Positions 60,551-64,000 of a stretch of 64,000 bases of DNA are shown piece by piece. The notes under the pieces were generated by a model that was given only the letters and a program-made list of their open reading frames with translations, was not told the origin of the DNA and made no database searches. This DNA comes from an uncultured Luteitalea sp. (GTDB lineage: Bacteria > Acidobacteriota > Vicinamibacteria > Vicinamibacterales > Vicinamibacteraceae). Each line of letters begins with the position of its first letter. Position 1 is the first letter of the stretch. The translations under genes and the position numbers were made by a program. The stretch is from assembly GCA_934541105.1 (NCBI GenBank), contig CAKTDA010000001.1, positions 558,001 through 622,000 on the forward strand, read 5' to 3'.

Positions 60551-60876
60551 TTCTGTTTCTCCTTGCAGGTGATGCACACGCGGGTCCACGGAATCGCGCG
60601 CAGCCGGGCTGCAGAAATCGCCTCTCCGCAATCGCGGCACACGCCGTACGTGCCGCGGTCGATGCGCTCGAGCGCTTCCTCGATGGCCTGGAGGATCTTG
60701 GCATCGGTCGAGCGCAGCTTCAGCGCGATGTGGACCTCGTTGATACCGTCGGCCTGGTCGGCCATGTCGCCCTGGCGACTGTTGCCCATCATCGAACCGA
60801 TGGGCTTGAGCCCGTCCCCGGCCAGTAGCTCACGCTGCTTCTTCAGGAGGGCTTCCTGGAACTCCGACATATCCAC
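60547..60876 (-). CDS. DksA/TraR-type zinc-finger protein
   Basis: 109 residues. A helical N-terminal half (MSEFQEALLKKQRELLAG) is followed by EEALERIDRGTYGVCRDCGE and the zinc ligands CRDC...CITC. This is the DksA/TraR family, of which some bind RNA polymerase with ppGpp; it is shorter than E. coli DksA (151), so the role may differ. GTG 60876 is chosen because GGAGGGGAG lies 8 nt upstream. It is coupled to the ferritin-like gene. Confidence 0.85.
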   Translation of the reverse strand: MDMSEFQEALLKKQRELLAGDGLKPIGSMMGNSRQGDMADQADGINEVHIALKLRSTDAKILQAIEEALERIDRGTYGVCRDCGEAISAARLRAIPWTRVCITCKEKQK

Positions 60877-60953
60877 CGTGGCAACTCCCCTCCTGCGCGA
60901 ACCCCGCACAGGAAGCTAATCGCCGCATGTTAGCACCACCGGGAGAGGCTGGG

Positions 60954-63494
60954 CTATTCGGCCCGGAGCACCGCGAGCGGCCTCCGGCGCACCACGTCGA
61001 GGCTCGCCAGGATGCCCACGACGCCCACGACGAGGGCCGTCAGGACGACGCCGAGGACCAGCGTGCCCGGTGACGGCTGCCACGGCATGTCGAACAGGTA
61101 CTGCGACACGGCCCAGCTGAGCACCAGCGCGCCGAGCGCGCCCACGGCGCCGCCGAGCGCGCCCAGCCCGACGTATTCGAGCGCGACCATGGCGGTTATC
61201 GTCCGGGGCGTGGCGCCCAGGGTCTTGAGGATGGCCGACTCGTAGAGCCGCTGGAACCGCGTCATGGCAACCGAGCCCACGACGATCAGCACCCCGCTGA
61301 ACAGCGCCAGGCCTCCGACCGCGGTGACCGCCAGCGTGACGTTCTCCAGCACGCCCTGCGCCGACCTGACGACCTCCCGGACGTCGACCGCCGAGACGTT
61401 GGGATGGACGGCCACGAGGTCCCGCTGCAGCCGTGCCCGTGCCTCGGGGGTGTCGGGGCCGCGCAGCACGCCCATGAACCCGTGAGGCGCCTTCTCCAGC
61501 GTCCCCGGCCGGAACACGAACATGAAGCCGCCTGTGCGTACGTCGTTCCAGTCCACTTCGCGGATTGACGTCACCCGCGCCTCGATCACCCGACCGAGGA
61601 CGTCGAACCGCACGATGTCGCCAAGCTGCAGCCCGGCATTGCGCTGCAGCGCCTCCTCGATCGAGACCTCGGGCATCGACGCCGGCTCCTCGGACCAGAA
61701 CGCGCCGTCGAGCAGCGTCTCGTTGGCCTCGAGCCGGTCGCGGTACGTGATCACGAACTCGCGCCCGAGTCCCTGACGGCCCTGCACGCCCTCGACGCCA
61801 TCGACATCCGCGTCGGCGCCCCGCACGCCCGTGACGCGCGCCCGCAGGACCGGCATGAGGCGAAGCCCCGAGGCGCCGGCCGTTCCGTCCACCACCCGAC
61901 GGACGTCGGCGGCCTGGTCGGCCTGCACGTCGAGCAGGAACATGTCGGGCGCATCGGGACGCAGGTCGAACGAGAACTGCTCGACGAGCGTCGCCTGCAC
62001 GAGCCGCACGCCGAGGATGAAGAACGCCCCGAGCCCGACGGCCAGCAGGATCACGCGCGTCTGGTTGCCCGGCCTCGAGAGGCTGAGCACCGCATGGCGC
62101 AGCGCGAACACCCGCGATCGCCGCAGCGGGCGGACCGATCGCACGACGAGCGCAGACGACGCGAACAGCACCGCCGTGACCACGACGAGTCCCACCGACA
62201 CGATGAGCCCCGCGCGCAGCGAAGCCGCCTGCCACGACGCGACGGCCGCCAGCGCGAGGCCCACGACGACCGCGGCACCCCACTGCAGCCAGTCCACCTG
62301 CCGGAGCCGCCCGCCGAGCGAGGTACGCGCGGACTCGTCGCGCAACAGCCACAATGGCCGCACCCGGCGCACTTCGAGCAGCGGCACGAGCGCGAAGAGC
62401 AGCGAGACGAGCACGCCGACGAGCACCGCCTGCGCGGATGCCTGCGGCGTCAGTCGGGCATCGAGGGTCTCGAGCCCGAACAATCCACCCGGCATGAAAC
62501 GCAGGGCCACCGCCCCGAGCACGAGCCCGAGCAGGCTGCCCAGGAGGCCGAGCGTCGCCACCTGCGCGACGTACACACCCAGGATCTGCCGGCTCGTCGC
62601 CCCGAGGCACTTCATCACGGCAATGCTGCGGATGCGCTGGCCGATGAACACACGCGTCACCGACCAGACGCCGATGCCGCCGAGTACGACCATCACGAAC
62701 CCGACGAGGCTCAGGTAGTTCTCGGCAACCTGCAGGTCGTCGCCGAGTCGATCCTCGGTGGACCGGTACGATCGCGCGCTGACGAAGCTGCCGCGGAACC
62801 TGTCGCGCACCGTCGTGACGAGCGGATCGATTCCCGGCTCGTCCACTTTCATCAGGATCGCGAAGCGGGCCCGCGCGCCGTACGTGAGCAGCCCGATCTC
62901 GTCGAGCACCTCGCGCGCCATCAGCACGCGCGGACCGAGGCTGAACATCCCGGCCCGGCGCCCCGGCTCGGATTCAATCACACCGCGGATGGTGAAGGTC
63001 CCGCTCCCGATGCGGACCGGGTCGCCGACCTCCACGCCGAGTTGCACCAGCAATTCAGGACGCGCGACGATGCCGTGGCCCTCGAGAAGCGAGTGGTCGA
63101 ATCGCACGCCGTCACGCAGGACGACCTCGCCGTAGAGCGGGAAGCCCCGATCGACGGCCTGCAACTCCGCCATCCGCGCCACCGCGCGGCTCTCGTCCTC
63201 CGGCCGCACCATCGTCGCCAGCTCGACGATCTCGATGCGCTGGTGCACCGGCGCCTGCGCGATGGCGGCATCGACACCGGCACGCACCTCGGGCGTCCAC
63301 GGCCTGTTCGTCGAGATGACGACGTCGGCGGCGGTGAGGACGCGCGCCTGCCCCACGAGCGCGGTGCGGACGTTCTGGATGACCGATCGCAGCGCGGCAA
63401 TCGCGCCGACGCCGACGGCCACGCAGAGGAAGAAGAAGAGGAGCCGGCCCCACGCGGCGCGCAGTTCGCGCCACACCATGCGCAGCGTGAACAC
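60954..63494 (-). CDS. FtsX-domain ABC transporter permease (YbbP type)
   Basis: 846 residues with ten hydrophobic segments and two FtsX domains. The start FTLRMVWRELRAAWGRLLFF and VGVGAIAALRSVIQNVRTAL are typical of the YbbP-like permeases, and ESAILKTLGATPRTITAMVAL is the FtsX-type motif in the C-half. Such permeases, with a YbbA ATPase, are thought to move lipids or lipoproteins at the envelope; the function is not established. The ATPase gene follows 4 nt upstream on the same strand. Confidence 0.87.
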   Translation of the reverse strand: MFTLRMVWRELRAAWGRLLFFFLCVAVGVGAIAALRSVIQNVRTALVGQARVLTAADVVISTNRPWTPEVRAGVDAAIAQAPVHQRIEIVELATMVRPEDESRAVARMAELQAVDRGFPLYGEVVLRDGVRFDHSLLEGHGIVARPELLVQLGVEVGDPVRIGSGTFTIRGVIESEPGRRAGMFSLGPRVLMAREVLDEIGLLTYGARARFAILMKVDEPGIDPLVTTVRDRFRGSFVSARSYRSTEDRLGDDLQVAENYLSLVGFVMVVLGGIGVWSVTRVFIGQRIRSIAVMKCLGATSRQILGVYVAQVATLGLLGSLLGLVLGAVALRFMPGGLFGLETLDARLTPQASAQAVLVGVLVSLLFALVPLLEVRRVRPLWLLRDESARTSLGGRLRQVDWLQWGAAVVVGLALAAVASWQAASLRAGLIVSVGLVVVTAVLFASSALVVRSVRPLRRSRVFALRHAVLSLSRPGNQTRVILLAVGLGAFFILGVRLVQATLVEQFSFDLRPDAPDMFLLDVQADQAADVRRVVDGTAGASGLRLMPVLRARVTGVRGADADVDGVEGVQGRQGLGREFVITYRDRLEANETLLDGAFWSEEPASMPEVSIEEALQRNAGLQLGDIVRFDVLGRVIEARVTSIREVDWNDVRTGGFMFVFRPGTLEKAPHGFMGVLRGPDTPEARARLQRDLVAVHPNVSAVDVREVVRSAQGVLENVTLAVTAVGGLALFSGVLIVVGSVAMTRFQRLYESAILKTLGATPRTITAMVALEYVGLGALGGAVGALGALVLSWAVSQYLFDMPWQPSPGTLVLGVVLTALVVGVVGILASLDVVRRRPLAVLRAE

Positions 63495-63497
63495 GGG

Positions 63498-64000
63498 TCA
63501 CCGGCTCCCTGCGATGGCCGGCTCGTGGACGGCGGGCGCATCGCGCTCGATGCGATCGACGACATGGCCGTCGCGCATCACCAGCTGCAGGTCGGCCCGC
63601 GCGGCGAGCTCGCGGTCGTGCGTCACGAGCACGAGCGTGGTCCCCCGCGCGCGGTTGACGTCGAACAGCATGTCGATCACGTGCTGCCCGTTGCTGGAGT
63701 CGAGGTTGCCGGTCGGCTCGTCGGCAAGCAGCACCTTGGGGTCGTTTGCGAGCGCGCGTGCAAGCGCGACGCGCTGCTGCTCGCCTCCGGACAACTGCGA
63801 CGGGTAATGGTGCACCCGCGCGTCGAGGCCGACCTCGTGCAGCAGGCGCGTGGCGCGCGCCTGTGCGTCGGCGGCCCCCGCGAGTTCCATCGGCACGAGC
63901 ACGTTCTCGAACGCGGTCAGCGACGGCATCAGGTGGAAGAACTGGAACACGAAGCCAATCAGCCGTCCGCGCAGCCGGGCGAGGGCGTCCTCGCCGAGGC
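63498..64000 (-). CDS. ABC transporter ATPase (YbbA/LolD type), 5'-truncated
   Basis: C-terminal 167 codons of an ATPase whose start is beyond the window. Q-loop (GFVFQFFHLMPSLTAFENV), signature (LSGGEQQRVALARALA), Walker B (VLLADEPTGNLD) and switch histidine (LVLVTHDREL) are present; only Walker A and the first strands are missing. It ends in a tail (APAVHEPAIAGSR). With the adjacent FtsX-domain permease it forms a MacB/LolD/YbbA-type transporter. Confidence 0.93.
   Translation of the reverse strand, partial: LGEDALARLRGRLIGFVFQFFHLMPSLTAFENVLVPMELAGAADAQARATRLLHEVGLDARVHHYPSQLSGGEQQRVALARALANDPKVLLADEPTGNLDSSNGQHVIDMLFDVNRARGTTLVLVTHDRELAARADLQLVMRDGHVVDRIERDAPAVHEPAIAGSR

Overview
The window is 64 kb of very GC-rich, densely coded bacterial chromosome. 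The cell it comes from has an outer membrane: there is a TonB-type transducer, a TolC/MFP/RND efflux operon, a Tat component and several secreted proteins with Sec or Tat signals. The gene set (a VWFA-type secreted protein of the kind common in Acidobacteria, an NtrY/NtrX pair beside DUF4390 and nrdR, DUF4159, SpoIID-like and DUF3857/transglutaminase/TPR proteins, a long-form IspH, SelB) best fits Acidobacteriota, probably class Vicinamibacteria. That assignment is inference from gene content; no rRNA or marker search was possible. No phage, insertion sequence, CRISPR array, tRNA or rRNA gene was seen, so most of the window is housekeeping chromosome.

Layout. 1-18.3 kb is one long minus-strand array: trmD-rimM-khpA-rpsP-ffh, then ribBA-ribE-ribD-ftsY, then a DUF6544 membrane protein, gpsA-plsY-cinA-pgpA, an RDD protein, an NtrX/NtrY two-component pair, DUF4390, nrdR and a YbhN-like flippase-type membrane protein. 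Many neighbours overlap by 4 nt (ATGA/GTGA), which indicates coupled translation. 18.3-22.8 kb is on the plus strand: a DUF4097-like surface protein, purC, a stand-alone Fis-type HTH, and groES-groEL behind two tandem CIRCE-like operators and ended by a clear terminator. 22.8-32.4 kb holds a TonB protein, a VWFA protein, tatA (plus strand), selB, a large DUF3857/transglutaminase/TPR protein and rnr. 32.5-35.1 kb has a sigma/anti-sigma/secreted-protein operon followed by palindromic repeats and a small membrane protein. 35.1-44.9 kb (minus) holds a glycerate kinase, a small orphan gene, ftsX, ftsE, a glycosyltransferase-like/DUF3108 fusion, gatB, and a pair of response regulators with complementary defects. 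45-47.5 kb has a SpoIID-like lipoprotein, a HAD hydrolase and a Tat-exported DUF4159 protein. 47.5-56.9 kb (plus) has a second sigma/anti-sigma pair, ispH, and a Spy-like protein with a TolC/MFP/RND efflux operon. 56.9-64 kb (minus) has an M14 peptidase, folK, a ferritin-like protein, a DksA/TraR zinc-finger protein and a YbbA/YbbP-type ABC transporter that runs off the window.

How it fits together. The SRP GTPase Ffh and its receptor FtsY bracket a complete riboflavin gene set. gpsA, plsY and pgpA all serve phospholipid synthesis. ECF sigma/anti-sigma pairs, NtrYX and the sigma-54 activator make the window rich in envelope and stress signalling. The most interesting observations are: the double CIRCE-like operator at groESL; a dispersed palindrome whose arms change in complementary fashion between copies; a shared GGTAAAC-N17/18-CGTA motif in front of both the ECF sigma gene and the efflux operon; the reciprocal degeneration of the two adjacent response regulators; and several genes whose only promoter-like box lies so close to the start codon that their transcripts should be leaderless.
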